Assembly (NCBI RefSeq): GCF_002154505.1
Contig: NZ_MUBM01000020.1
Location: forward strand, 1 to 60,038
Length of the DNA stretch: 60,038 nt
Source of the DNA: Streptomyces carpinensis
GTDB taxonomy: Bacteria; Actinomycetota; Actinomycetes; Streptomycetales; Streptomycetaceae
Reading direction: 5' to 3'
The translations under genes were made by a program, and so were the position numbers. Numbering within the stretch: position 1 is the stretch's first letter; each line of letters starts with the position of its first letter. Under the pieces are notes generated by a model. That model had not been told where the DNA came from. It saw nothing but the letters and a program-made list of their open reading frames with translations, and searched no databases. Below are positions 17,851 through 26,277 of this stretch, piece after piece.

Positions 17851-18292
17851 AGTGTCGGCTCACCATTGAGTTGGCGTATGAAGCGAGATCGTGGACCAGA
17901 ACCTGCAGGCGTCGTCTCCTGAGACTGTCCATAAGTGGGAAGGAGTGCCGGTAGGTTGCTGACCAGGTGATGTCGGTGCCGCCATGAGGTGATCGGGTGA
18001 GGTTCACAGAGCCGTGATGAGACGCGAGTGGCTCGGCGGCCTGTTCGTAGCTGAACCGTTGATCGGGGACCAACTCGACGATGCGCTCCCGGCAAGACAC
18101 CCGCCCGAGGCGAGAACGGACGTTGCGGAGGTCACCCACGCGCACCGGTCGCTCGAGTCCCGCGGGCAACTCCATCTCAACCTCGTAGTAGGAGGTCCAC
18201 GACGACCAGGATTCTGCATCGAGGAGCGCTGCGTAGACGAGAGCGGCAGGCGCCGATGAGTGCGAGGTAGCAGTAACGGCGAAGGACGACAC
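17846..18292 (-). CDS. SRPBCC family protein (polyketide cyclase/dehydrase fold)
   Basis: A 148-residue START-like protein: an N-terminal TSHSSAPAALVYAALLDAES with the typical SWSSWTSY Trp cluster, central ELPAGLERPVRVGDLRN, and the terminal helix SLRRRRLQVLVHDLASYA. Such proteins form a hydrophobic cavity and bind lipids or aromatic compounds. The C-terminus touches the right end of IS copy A. It is flanked on both sides by transposase debris yet its own frame is intact. Confidence 0.75.
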   Translation of the reverse strand: MSSFAVTATSHSSAPAALVYAALLDAESWSSWTSYYEVEMELPAGLERPVRVGDLRNVRSRLGRVSCRERIVELVPDQRFSYEQAAEPLASHHGSVNLTRSPHGGTDITWSATYRHSFPLMDSLRRRRLQVLVHDLASYANSMVSRHS

Positions 18293-18315
18293 CTGGCAAG
18301 GCTAAAGCGTGCCTC

Positions 18316-18711
18316 CTTGATGGTGGGTCAGTCGATCGAAGATGCGACGTGGGACCGCATCGAGCCGCTGATGCCGCCCGATCCGGTCAGTGGACGACGG
18401 CGGGCCGACCGCCCACGACGGCGCTGCGAGACCGTCCTGGGCGACACGGCGTACGACTCCTCGGGCTGTGCGCCGTGAACTGCGGTGCCGCCGGCCCCTG
18501 CCGCTGCTCTTGCGCAAGTGCGCTCCCAACATCAAGGGCCCGGGCAAGCGGCGTACGTTGTCGAACAGCCCCTCTCCCTGCTGCACTCCAAGTGCCTGTC
18601 AGGGCCTGGCGCATTTCCATGGTGAGGGCGACCACCATATCTCCGGGCCACTTCAACGGGTTGTGCCTCCGTCAGCCAGCCCTAAGGCATGATCGTGTTA
18701 CGAGCTCTAAG
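18316..18711 (+). pseudogene. IS5-family transposase with internal deletion, copy B
   Basis: Begins with an IS5 N-terminus (SIEDATWDRIEPLMPPD), then jumps to the second catalytic segment (VLGDTAYDSSG), then to a degraded C-terminus (NIKGPGKR and frame-shifted remnants of the EQTFALL region). It ends with TGATCGTGTTACGAGCTCT at about 18690-18708, the same right end as copies A and C. Most of the central DDE domain is deleted. Confidence 0.6.
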
Positions 18712-19157
18712 TAAGATCCAATATACGTAATATGGATTCTATGTTTCTTGAGTGAGAGTGGGGCGGCGGCGGAGTTCAAGTCCGCGACCAACATGATCCG
18801 CCTCTACGCCAACTGGGCCGAACACCCACTCGGTCGCGACCGAACGAGCACCCTCGAACGCCTCAGCTACCGATCCACTGCCTGAACGTCAGGAATTGCG
18901 CAGCAGAGTCCGTCGCTCACTCAACCCGTGCTTTTACTCGAAACGGGTCATGGCAAGCTGTGTCGTTGTGGGGATTTTTGGGTGTACTTCCGGGTTCGGT
19001 TTCGGCGGCTTCGAGGGCGGGCGTGACGTGGGGCACGTGCGAAATGGTTTCGTTTCGATATGGACGAGGGGGCTTCACCTGACGCGAGCGCTCACGTCGT
19101 CGGGCCGATGCCCCATGCCCTTCAAGACCCCACGACCTGACCCGGGAGTGCCTCCTC
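18712..19157. other. Intergenic with AT-rich imperfect palindrome and unidentified coding scrap
   Basis: At 18717-18738 lies an AT-rich imperfect palindrome centred on ACGT (ATCCAATAT...AATATGGAT), unusual for this genome and possibly a regulatory site. From about 18755 to 18885 a frame ending LERLSYRSTA looks coding but has no start and no family I recognise. The rest precedes the MMPL gene. Confidence 0.35.
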
Positions 19158-22064
19158 GTGGCAACATTCCTCTATGAACTGGGCCGATTCGCCTTGCGGC
19201 GACGGCACTTCGTCGCCCTGATCTGGGTGGCGCTGCTGACCCTCGCGGGTGTGGGCGCCGCACAGGCGCCCACAGCGGGCTCCACCTCCTTCTCGATCCC
19301 CGGCACCGAGGCCCAGAAGGCCTTCGACCTGCTGGAGGAGCGTTTCCCCGGCGCGAGCGCCGACGGAGCCACCGCGCGCGTCGTCTTCAAGGCGCCCGAC
19401 GGCGAGAAGATCACCTCTTCCGCCAACAAGGCCGCCGTCAAGGAGACCGTCAAGGAGCTCGGAACCGGCTCGGAGGTCGTCTCCGTGGCCGATCCGTTCC
19501 AGGCCAAGGCCGTCAGCCAGGACCGCACGACCGCCTATGCGACGGTGTCGTACAAGGTCTCCGGCATGGAGCTGAAGGACTCCTCACGCGACGCGCTGGA
19601 GGACACGGCTCAGGAGGCGCGGGACAAGGGGCTGACCGTCGAGATCGGCGGTAACGCGCTCCAGGCGGTTCCCGAGACCGGTGCCACCGAGGTCATCGGC
19701 GTCGGCGTCGCCGCGGTCGTGCTCGTGATCACCTTCGGTTCGCTGCTCGCGGCCGGGCTGCCGCTGCTCACCGCGCTGATCGGTGTCGGCATCGGTGTCT
19801 CGACGATCACCGCGCTCGCCGGCACGCTCGACCTGGGCTCCACCACATCGACCCTGGCGATGATGATCGGCCTCGCCGTCGGCATCGACTACGCCCTCTT
19901 CATCGTCTCCCGCTACCGCGCCGAACTGGCCGAGGGACGGAAGCGCGAGGAGGCGGCCGGACGGGCCGTCGGCACCGCGGGCTCCGCGGTGGTCTTCGCC
20001 GGTCTCACAGTCATGATCGCGCTGGCCGGCCTGGCCGTGGTCAACATCCCGATGCTCACCAAGATGGGCGTCGCGGCCGCCGGCACCGTCGTCATCGCGG
20101 TACTCATCGCGCTCACCCTGATCCCTGCACTGCTCGGATACGCGGGCAGGAAGGTCAAGCCCGCGGGCGAGAAGAGCAAGCTGCTGGGCGGTGGCCGCAA
20201 GGCCAAGAAGGTCGAGGGCCAGGCAGAGCACGCGTCGCAGAAGCCGAACATGGGAACGCGCTGGGCACGCTTCGTCGTCCGCCGTCCGGTCGGCGTGCTG
20301 CTGTTCGGCGTCGTGGGCCTGGGTGCGGCCGCGATTCCGGCAGGCTCGCTAGAGCTCGGTCTGCCCGACGACGGCTCGCAGCCGACCAGCACCACGCAGC
20401 GCAGGGCGTACGACCTGCTCTCCGAGGGGTTCGGGCCCGGCTTCAACGGGCCGCTGATGGTCGTCGTCGACGCGAAGTCCAGCGACGCGCCGAAGGCCGC
20501 CGTCAAGGAGGTCACCACGACCGTCAAGGGCCTCGACGACGTGGTCGTGGTGACCCCTGCGGCGTTCAACAAGTCCGGTGACACCGCGATGATCACCGTG
20601 ATTCCGGACTCCAAGCCGTCCTCGGCCAAGACCGAGCACCTGGTGCACGCCATCCGTGACGCCGGCGGCGACATCAAGGCGCACACCGACGCGAGGGTGC
20701 TGGTCACCGGCTCCACCGCAATGAACATCGACGTCTCGCAGAAGCTCAACCACGCACTGCTGCCCTATCTGGCGCTGGTCGTCGGCCTGGCGTTCCTGCT
20801 GCTGATCGTCGTCTTCCGCTCGGTCCTGGTGCCGCTCAAGGCCGCGCTCGGCTTCCTGCTCTCCGTGCTCGCCGCGCTCGGCGCCGTCGTCGCGGTCTTC
20901 CAGTGGGGCTGGCTCGCCGGCCTCATGGGCGTCGAGGAGACCGGTCCCGTGATGTCGATGATGCCGATCTTCATGGTGGGTGTCGTCTTCGGCCTGGCGA
21001 TGGACTACGAGGTCTTCCTGGTCACGCGTATGCGAGAGGCGTACGTGCACGGGGAGCAGCCCGGAGAGGCGATCGTGACCGGGTTCCGGTACGGCACCCG
21101 GGTGGTGACGGCCGCTGCCGTCATCATGATCGCGGTGTTCTCGGGCTTCATCGGCTCCAGCGAGTCGATGATCAAGATGATCGGCTTCGGTCTGGCGATC
21201 GCCGTCTTCTTCGACGCGTTCATCGTGCGCATGGCCATCGTCCCGGCGGTCCTGGCGCTGCTCGGCAAGGGTGCCTGGTGGCTGCCCAGGTGGCTCGACC
21301 GTGCCCTGCCGAACGTCGACCTCGAGGGCGAGGGCCTGCGCGACCTGTACGACGCCGTGAAGGACCCGGTATCGCAGCCGGTCGGGGCGTGCCTCCCGGC
21401 CTCCGGAGAGACCGTGCGCGAGCCACTGGCCGTGGGGGCCGTGTCCGGGTCCGATGCCCGGCTCGCCCTGGCCGGTACGGCAGTGGGTGCGGCTGAGGAG
21501 CTGTTCCTGCCGGACCTCTGTGGCATCCGCGGCACTGTCCGCAATGCGAGTGGCGTGGGCGTTGCGGGTGCCGCGGTGACAGTGATCTCTCCGAGCGGGC
21601 AGCAGTTGGGCCGCTCCGTGGCGGACGCCGAGGGCTCGTATGCGGTGGACGCCTCCGGGCCCGGCAGCTACGTGGTGATCGTGGCGGCCGAGGGGCACCA
21701 GCCGCACGCGTCCACGATCACTGTGGGCGCGGAGGTGCTGAGCCACGACATCGTGCTCTCCGGAACGAACAGTGCGGCGGGCGCGTCGGTACGAGGCGTC
21801 GTGAGTGCGGGCGCGGGCGCGAGCAGCCGGCCACTGCCGGATGCACGGGTCACGCTGGTGGACACGGCGGGCGCCGTGGTCGCCACCGTCACCACCGGCG
21901 AGGACGGCGCGTACGCCTTCACCGGCCTGGCCGCCGGTGAGTACTCGATCGTCGCCAGTGGCTACCCGCCGGTGGCGGACGCGCTGCAGGTCGGCGGGGC
22001 GGGAGTGGACGGCTTCGTCATCCGGCTGCACCACGCGCGGACGAGTAGTCCACGCCCCACCTGA
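19158..22064 (+). CDS. MMPL/RND-family exporter with C-terminal beta-sandwich repeats
   Basis: A 968-residue protein. Residues about 1-725 are a complete MMPL transporter: one N-terminal helix, a soluble porter domain, helices 2-6 containing GLAVGIDYALFIVSRYR, then the second half with MVGVVFGLAMDYEVFLVTRM. These Asp-Tyr pairs are the proton relay. Residues about 785-965 form two carboxypeptidase-regulatory-like/Cna-B-like repeats (GTVRNASGVGVAGAAVTV and a second RGVVSAGAG...PDARVTLVD). The normal MMPL C-terminus faces the cytoplasm, where such domains are unexpected. The GTG at 19158 follows GGGAG. Substrate unknown. Confidence 0.85.
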   Translation: MATFLYELGRFALRRRHFVALIWVALLTLAGVGAAQAPTAGSTSFSIPGTEAQKAFDLLEERFPGASADGATARVVFKAPDGEKITSSANKAAVKETVKELGTGSEVVSVADPFQAKAVSQDRTTAYATVSYKVSGMELKDSSRDALEDTAQEARDKGLTVEIGGNALQAVPETGATEVIGVGVAAVVLVITFGSLLAAGLPLLTALIGVGIGVSTITALAGTLDLGSTTSTLAMMIGLAVGIDYALFIVSRYRAELAEGRKREEAAGRAVGTAGSAVVFAGLTVMIALAGLAVVNIPMLTKMGVAAAGTVVIAVLIALTLIPALLGYAGRKVKPAGEKSKLLGGGRKAKKVEGQAEHASQKPNMGTRWARFVVRRPVGVLLFGVVGLGAAAIPAGSLELGLPDDGSQPTSTTQRRAYDLLSEGFGPGFNGPLMVVVDAKSSDAPKAAVKEVTTTVKGLDDVVVVTPAAFNKSGDTAMITVIPDSKPSSAKTEHLVHAIRDAGGDIKAHTDARVLVTGSTAMNIDVSQKLNHALLPYLALVVGLAFLLLIVVFRSVLVPLKAALGFLLSVLAALGAVVAVFQWGWLAGLMGVEETGPVMSMMPIFMVGVVFGLAMDYEVFLVTRMREAYVHGEQPGEAIVTGFRYGTRVVTAAAVIMIAVFSGFIGSSESMIKMIGFGLAIAVFFDAFIVRMAIVPAVLALLGKGAWWLPRWLDRALPNVDLEGEGLRDLYDAVKDPVSQPVGACLPASGETVREPLAVGAVSGSDARLALAGTAVGAAEELFLPDLCGIRGTVRNASGVGVAGAAVTVISPSGQQLGRSVADAEGSYAVDASGPGSYVVIVAAEGHQPHASTITVGAEVLSHDIVLSGTNSAAGASVRGVVSAGAGASSRPLPDARVTLVDTAGAVVATVTTGEDGAYAFTGLAAGEYSIVASGYPPVADALQVGGAGVDGFVIRLHHARTSSPRPT

Positions 22065-22137
22065 GAAGCACCACCTGCGAACACATGGCCTCCGGGTCCT
22101 CCGCGAGAGGGGCGGATCCGGAAGCGCTGCCGGTGGG

Positions 22138-22290
22138 GACGGGGCAGGCACCGCCCGCAAACTCGCCGACGTCGTCGTGCCCCGCTTCGCCGACACCACC
22201 ACGGTCGACCTGCTGGATCCGGTCTTCCAGGGCGAGCTGCCCGCACCCGCCCTTTCCGGCTCCGCCCCGCCACAGCGAGCGGCGCTCCGG
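22138..22290 (+). pseudogene. Fragment of a PAS/GAF-SpoIIE-type phosphatase
   Basis: A 50-codon stretch reads GTARKLADVVVPRFADTTT, then VDLLDPVFQGELP, strongly resembling the segment after the PAS domain in streptomycete SpoIIE-like PP2C phosphatases. Nothing before or after belongs to that protein. It is a stranded fragment directly after the MMPL gene. Confidence 0.45.
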
Positions 22291-22311
22291 GCGTCGTCCA
22301 GGCTCTGGGCA

Positions 22312-22500
22312 CACCCCGTACAAGATGTTCGGCGACCGCGGCAACGGCTTCACCTACCTTTCGCCGCGGCTCGCCGAGCTGGATCACGACATGCTCGCCG
22401 CCGCGAGTGCACGCACCTGGGCCGTGGGCAGCTCGGCTCCCGCCGCCTACGCCGGCTTCTCAGCCATCGTCGACTACCTCGTGACGGTGGGCGGTTCGCC
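22312..22500 (+). pseudogene. Fragment resembling a class V aminotransferase
   Basis: A second orphan stretch in a different frame reads PYKMFGDRGNGFTYLSPRLA, ELDHDMLAAASARTWAVGSS and AYAGFSAIVDYLVTVGG. The first segment is like the PLP-lysine region of class V aminotransferases/cysteine-desulfurase-like proteins. No start, no end and no flanking match; the family assignment is tentative. Confidence 0.35.
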
Positions 22501-22585
22501 GGTCGACCGGCGACGGACCGGTCGCCGCTCCCCCTCTTTCGCGCGCACGTGGGAGCCGTCCGCGCACGCGCGGGTCGTTGGCGGT

Positions 22586-22621
22586 GCGCGCCCCGAAGGC
22601 GCGATCTCCTTCGGGGCGCGC
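22586..22621 (-). terminator. Strong hairpin after SDR gene
   Basis: GCGCGCCCCGAAGG and CCTTCGGGGCGCGC are perfect 14-bp arms with an 8-base loop, 17 bases beyond the SDR stop codon. Confidence 0.7.
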
Positions 22622-22637
22622 GGCAGGGGTTTCCGGT

Positions 22638-23390
22638 TCAGGCGTTGTAGCCGCCGTGGGCGTCCAGCACCGCGCCCGTGACGTACGACGCGGCGGGGCT
22701 CGCGAGAAAGGCGATGGCCGCGGCGATTTCGTCGGGGTGACCCATGCGTTGCAGGGACAGCGAGCTGAGCAGGGCCTTGAGGGTCTCCGGGGGCGTTTCC
22801 TTTTCCATGCCGCCCTCCATCAGTCCGGCCTCCACGACGTTGGCCGTGATGTTCCGGGGCCCGAGGTCCCGTGCGACCCCCATGGTGTACCTCTCGACCC
22901 CTGACTTGGTCGCCGCGTAGTCGGCAGCTCCCGGGGTACCGACCCGGGAGCCCAGTCCGGAACTCACCGTGATGATGCGGCCGCCCGCGCGCAGCACTCG
23001 GGAGGCGGCCCGGATGATGGCGATGACGCCGAGGTAGTTGGTGGCGTGCATCAGGTCCAGTGCGGCGGTGTCGGCGTCCGGGTCGTCCACCGTGCCGGCC
23101 GCGGAGATCGCCGCGTTGTTGACGAGGATGTCCAGGCCGCCGAAGTGCGCCACCACGTCGTCGATCAGCGCCGGCGCTTGACTCGTGTCCGCCTGGTCGG
23201 ACTTGAAGGCGACGGCCTTCGCTCCCTTGCCGCGCACCTCGTCGACGACAGCCTGCGCCTGCTTCTCGGAGCTGACATAAGTGAAGGCGACGTCGGCGCC
23301 CTGCTCGGCCAGCAGTCGTACGGTCGCGGCACCCAGCCCGCGCGACCCCCCGGTGACCAGGGCGACCTTGCCCGTCAGCGGCTTGCTCAT
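22638..23390 (-). CDS. SDR family oxidoreductase
   Basis: A 250-residue classical short-chain dehydrogenase: TGGSRGLG cofactor loop near residue 14, NNAA near 90, Ser in VSSGLG, and the YAATK catalytic Tyr-Lys pair. A late ENVVEAGLMEGG-type segment replaces the usual PG motif. The ATG at 23390 is chosen because GAGAAG precedes it; the GTG nine bases earlier lacks a site. It diverges from an Rrf2-type regulator across two palindromes, so it is probably that regulator's main target. Substrate unknown. Confidence 0.83.
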   Translation of the reverse strand: MSKPLTGKVALVTGGSRGLGAATVRLLAEQGADVAFTYVSSEKQAQAVVDEVRGKGAKAVAFKSDQADTSQAPALIDDVVAHFGGLDILVNNAAISAAGTVDDPDADTAALDLMHATNYLGVIAIIRAASRVLRAGGRIITVSSGLGSRVGTPGAADYAATKSGVERYTMGVARDLGPRNITANVVEAGLMEGGMEKETPPETLKALLSSLSLQRMGHPDEIAAAIAFLASPAASYVTGAVLDAHGGYNA

Positions 23391-23423
23391 TCTTCTCACC
23401 TCGTTGATTGACCCTTCCCGACA

Positions 23424-23446
23424 GTCGTAACGCTAACCGTTACGAC
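23424..23446. promoter_or_regulatory. Operator palindrome 1 (SDR/Rrf2 intergenic)
   Basis: GTCGTAACG and CGTTACGAC are perfect 9-bp arms around a 5-base spacer. The site lies 34 bases before the SDR start codon and probably overlaps its promoter. Confidence 0.65.
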
Positions 23447-23465
23447 ATCCCGTTGCAACCTTTGC

Positions 23466-23489
23466 TGTTACGACTGCCCTGTCGTAACA
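23466..23489. promoter_or_regulatory. Operator palindrome 2 (SDR/Rrf2 intergenic)
   Basis: TGTTACGAC and GTCGTAACA are perfect 9-bp arms around a 6-base spacer, 30 bases before the Rrf2 start. The arms reuse the GTCGTAAC half-site of palindrome 1 in everted order, giving four half-sites in 66 bases, as expected for cooperative binding by one dimeric regulator controlling both genes. Confidence 0.65.
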
Positions 23490-23518
23490 TGAAGCGTTGC
23501 GGCCGAGAGGAGGGGTTC

Positions 23519-23953
23519 ATGAGTGCCAACAGCAGGTTGACCCTTGCCGCCCACGCGCTGGCCTGGATCGGTCTCTACCAGCGCCAGGGCCATGAGGTCG
23601 CCACCTCCGAGCAGATCGCGACCAGCGCGAACACCAACCCCGTGGTGATCAGGCGTCTGCTCGGCGAACTGCGCAGGGCAGGGCTCGTGGAGTCCCGGCG
23701 GGGCGTGGGCGCGGGCTGGTCGCTGGCGCGCGAACTGGAGTCGATGACCCTGCTCGACGTGTACGAGGCGGTGGAACCCGGCCCGCTTTTCGCGATGCAC
23801 CGCACCACCCCGGACCAGGGATGCGTGGTGGGTTACGGCATCCAACCGGCAATGCAGGGCATCTACGAGGGCATCGAGGAGACCCTGAGACACGAGCTGG
23901 CCCGCGTCACGCTCGAGAACGTACTCCGGGACGTACTCGCGGCACCTCGCTAG
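23519..23953 (+). CDS. Rrf2-family transcriptional regulator
   Basis: A 144-residue protein with an N-terminal winged HTH (ATSEQIATSANTNPVVIRRLLGELRRAGL) and the Rrf2 wing GVGAGWSLAREL. Only one Cys (QGCVVG, near residue 101) is present in the sensor region, so the three-Cys Fe-S cluster of IscR/NsrR cannot form. It may sense a redox or electrophile signal through that Cys. The ATG at 23519 follows GAGAGGAGGGG. It is divergent from the SDR gene and presumably binds the two palindromes between them. Confidence 0.82.
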   Translation: MSANSRLTLAAHALAWIGLYQRQGHEVATSEQIATSANTNPVVIRRLLGELRRAGLVESRRGVGAGWSLARELESMTLLDVYEAVEPGPLFAMHRTTPDQGCVVGYGIQPAMQGIYEGIEETLRHELARVTLENVLRDVLAAPR

Positions 23954-23973
23954 GGTCTCTGATTAGCTTAGGG

Positions 23974-24006
23974 AACCTCAGTCGGCCGTGGTGGCTGGCT
24001 GAGGTT
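23974..24006 (+). terminator. Long hairpin after Rrf2 gene or IS605-type end
   Basis: In plus-strand RNA AACCTCAGTCGGCC pairs with GGCTGGCTGAGGTT over 14 bp (two G-U pairs), loop GTGGT, then GTTTA. It lies 21 bases after the Rrf2 stop, so it suits a terminator. It also sits at the outer edge of a TnpB remnant, where IS200/IS605 elements carry a subterminal hairpin. Confidence 0.5.
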
Positions 24007-24530
24007 GTTTACCCACCGGGATGGGGTTGCGTGGGCGTGCAGGTGGAAGCCTGCGCCCAAGGCTGCGCCGCGGGGCGTGTGCCTGCGACGAGTCCTGATG
24101 CTGATCGTGTCGTTGTCGGCCTGGTTCCGGTCGGCTGCGCGGGGCAGTCGGGTCCGGCCCGTGGGCGCGTTTCCCTCCGGACGCTGTCCGGCACGGCCGT
24201 GGGGCGGCCGTGCCGGGGAGGGTGCCCCGCGTCGCCTGGGCGCGGGGCATGGAGTCTTGCCCCGGGTCGGCCCGGTCTTCGACCGGTCCTCCCGGGAAGT
24301 CTCAGGTTCCGTGGTGATGACTGCGGTGGCTTCGAGCCGGTTGAGGACGGCGGGGATCGCCATGTGCCGGGTCTTGATGCCGGTGAGGGTTGTGCTTTGG
24401 TGCGCGAGGCCTCGGGCTGCGATCCGCTGCCAGGCCCCGTGGTCGCGATCGCCCTGCCACCCGCATCCGGGGTGGGGGCACACGGCCCACTTCCAGCCGG
24501 ACACGCCGGCACGGTCCGGCGCCGTGCAGT
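24007..24530 (-). pseudogene. TnpB (IS200/IS605/IS607-type) C-terminal remnant
   Basis: The minus-strand frame has KWAVCPHPGCGWQGDRDHG followed by AWQRIAARGL, the last zinc-finger Cys pair and the RuvC-III Asp segment (DRD) of TnpB. A long basic/Pro-rich tail with DRSKTGPTRGKTPC follows, as in streptomycete TnpB proteins. RuvC-I and II and most of the protein are missing, replaced at about 24530-24545 by an IS5 fragment on the other strand. It cannot encode an active nuclease. Confidence 0.6.
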
Positions 24531-24544
24531 GGCGCAACGGCGTA

Positions 24545-24801
24545 AGGCAGTTGGGGAAGAGTTGCGCAAGCGGCGGATCCTGCCGGTCACCTCCCGCAAG
24601 GGCGCCCCGGATATCAAGAGCCTGGGCAAACTCCGCTACGTCGTCGAGCAGACCTTCGCCCTGCTCCACCAGTTCAAGCGCCTCGACGTCCGTTGGGAAC
24701 GCCGAACCGAACTCCACGACGCCTTCGTCTCGTTAGCCTGCAGCCTCATCTGCTGGAGACGCCTCAAGAAGGCAGGCCCATGATCGTGTTACGACCTCTC
24801 A
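24545..24801 (+). pseudogene. IS5-family transposase end plus right end, copy C
   Basis: Reads LRKRRILPVTSRKGAPDIKS, LGKLRYVVEQTFALLHQF, VRWERRTELHDAFVSLACSL and ICWRRLKKAGP then stop, followed by TGATCGTGTTACGACCTCTC. It is the cleanest of three copies of the same IS end. The left part is missing; it has landed in or recombined with the TnpB remnant. Confidence 0.7.
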
Positions 24802-24890
24802 GCGAGACGAGCCGGGTCATCTGTCGACGCCGCGCCCCACACCCCTCAGCTAGTGGACAGCTCCAAAGGGATGTGTTGACCTGCCCAGTG

Positions 24891-26111
24891 CTACGGCGAG
24901 GTGGGCAGGTGTGGGGAGCGGAGCACGAGCAGGGTGATCTCGCTGGGGGCGAAGACGCGGAAGGGTGGGCCCCAGAAGCCGGTGCCGCGGCTGGTGTAGA
25001 GGAGAGTGCGGGCGCCGTGGTGGCTGAGGCCGGCGAGGGCGGGCTGGTCGATGCGAACGAGGTGGTGGAAGGGCCAGATCTGGCCGCCGTGGGTGTGGCC
25101 GGAGAGTTGGAGGTCGATGCCGGCGGCTGCCGCCCGGTCGACGAACTTGGGCTGGTGTGCCAAGAGCAGGACGGGCAGGTCGGCGTCGGCGCCGTTCAGG
25201 GCTCCGGCGAGGTGGGCGCGATGGCCTGCCAGGCCGGAGGACTCGGCGGTGACGTCGTCAACGCCGGCGACCACGAGGGTGTCGCCTCCGCGTTCGAGGA
25301 GAAGATGGCGGTTGCGCAGCGGCTCCCAGCCCAGCTCGTCCATCAGGTCGACCCATCCCTGGGCCTCGCTGTAGTACTCGTGGTTGCCGGTGACGTATAC
25401 GCGGGCATGGGTGGCCCGCACGGTACCGAGTGGGGTGGCCTGGGCGCGGCGGCGTTCGGCTGTGCCGTCCGCGATGTCGCCGGTGTGGCAGACCAGGTCG
25501 GCTTCCAGGGTGTTCACCGTCTCGCACACCCGTGCCGACCAGCGGGCGCGATCGAGTGGGCCGTAGTGGGTGTCGGTGATGAGGACGACGCGGAGACCGT
25601 CCAGCCCGGCACCCAGTCGCGGGAGTTGCACGTCGAGTCGGCGCACGCGTGGCACGCGGCGGGCCTCGGCGTACCCCCAGGCGAGTAGTACGGCGGTTAC
25701 GCCGAGGACGGCCCAAGTGACGATTCGGGCCCGGTCCTGACTCTCGCCGACGCCGGCCACGGTCAGGGCGAGCCGCAGGAGGACGCCGAGCAGAACGGAC
25801 CAGGTGAACAGGACCCAGCTGGTGCCCAGCAGGGTGTCACCGGTGATCGCCGCCCGGTCCTGCTGGCGCCGGCCGTGGCCGCGTACCATCGCGAGCGGCA
25901 TACAGATGAGGCCGAGAGCGAACAGGGCGGTGCCGACCAGCGTGACGGGCAGCGGCCAGCGCTGGCCGGCGTGCAGGAGCACCCAGCAGGGCACGGCCCA
26001 CAGCAGGACGGGGGCGATCAGGGGGATGTAGCGCATCAGGCGGTGCAGTCGGCTCGGCCGCGGCGCTTGCGCTTCACCCTCGGCGGGCCGGGTGCTGCTG
26101 GTGTCGGTCAC
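24891..26111 (-). CDS. Membrane-anchored metallophosphoesterase
   Basis: A 406-residue protein. Four hydrophobic helices occupy about residues 25-165. The C-terminal calcineurin-like domain contains ITDTHYG (D-x-H), HTGDIADG (GD), VTGNHEYY (GNHE) and LSGHTHGGQIWP (GHTH), so all metal ligands are intact. The GTG at 26111 is favoured by GGGAGGG eight bases upstream. Relatives such as YkuE are UDP-2,3-diacylglucosamine or phospholipid-associated hydrolases; here a membrane-surface phosphodiesterase role is likely, substrate unknown. Confidence 0.85.
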   Translation of the reverse strand: MTDTSSTRPAEGEAQAPRPSRLHRLMRYIPLIAPVLLWAVPCWVLLHAGQRWPLPVTLVGTALFALGLICMPLAMVRGHGRRQQDRAAITGDTLLGTSWVLFTWSVLLGVLLRLALTVAGVGESQDRARIVTWAVLGVTAVLLAWGYAEARRVPRVRRLDVQLPRLGAGLDGLRVVLITDTHYGPLDRARWSARVCETVNTLEADLVCHTGDIADGTAERRRAQATPLGTVRATHARVYVTGNHEYYSEAQGWVDLMDELGWEPLRNRHLLLERGGDTLVVAGVDDVTAESSGLAGHRAHLAGALNGADADLPVLLLAHQPKFVDRAAAAGIDLQLSGHTHGGQIWPFHHLVRIDQPALAGLSHHGARTLLYTSRGTGFWGPPFRVFAPSEITLLVLRSPHLPTSP

Positions 26112-26277
26112 GCTTTCCCTCCCTGACCAGACTGCCGTCTCGCGCACTGTATCCGGTCGACTTCGGGTCGGCAGGACCGGCGTTCATGAGGGCGGCTCCT
26201 TGGGGCGAAGGGTTCTCTGCGGGATGGGAAGACTCCGCCGCAGTCACCTCCCCGGAGGGAAAGTTGACTGTCCCGCG

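Noticed and set aside
24007..24530. Active RNA-guided TnpB nuclease
   Set aside because: RuvC-I/II and most of the protein are missing; only the C-terminal tail remains.
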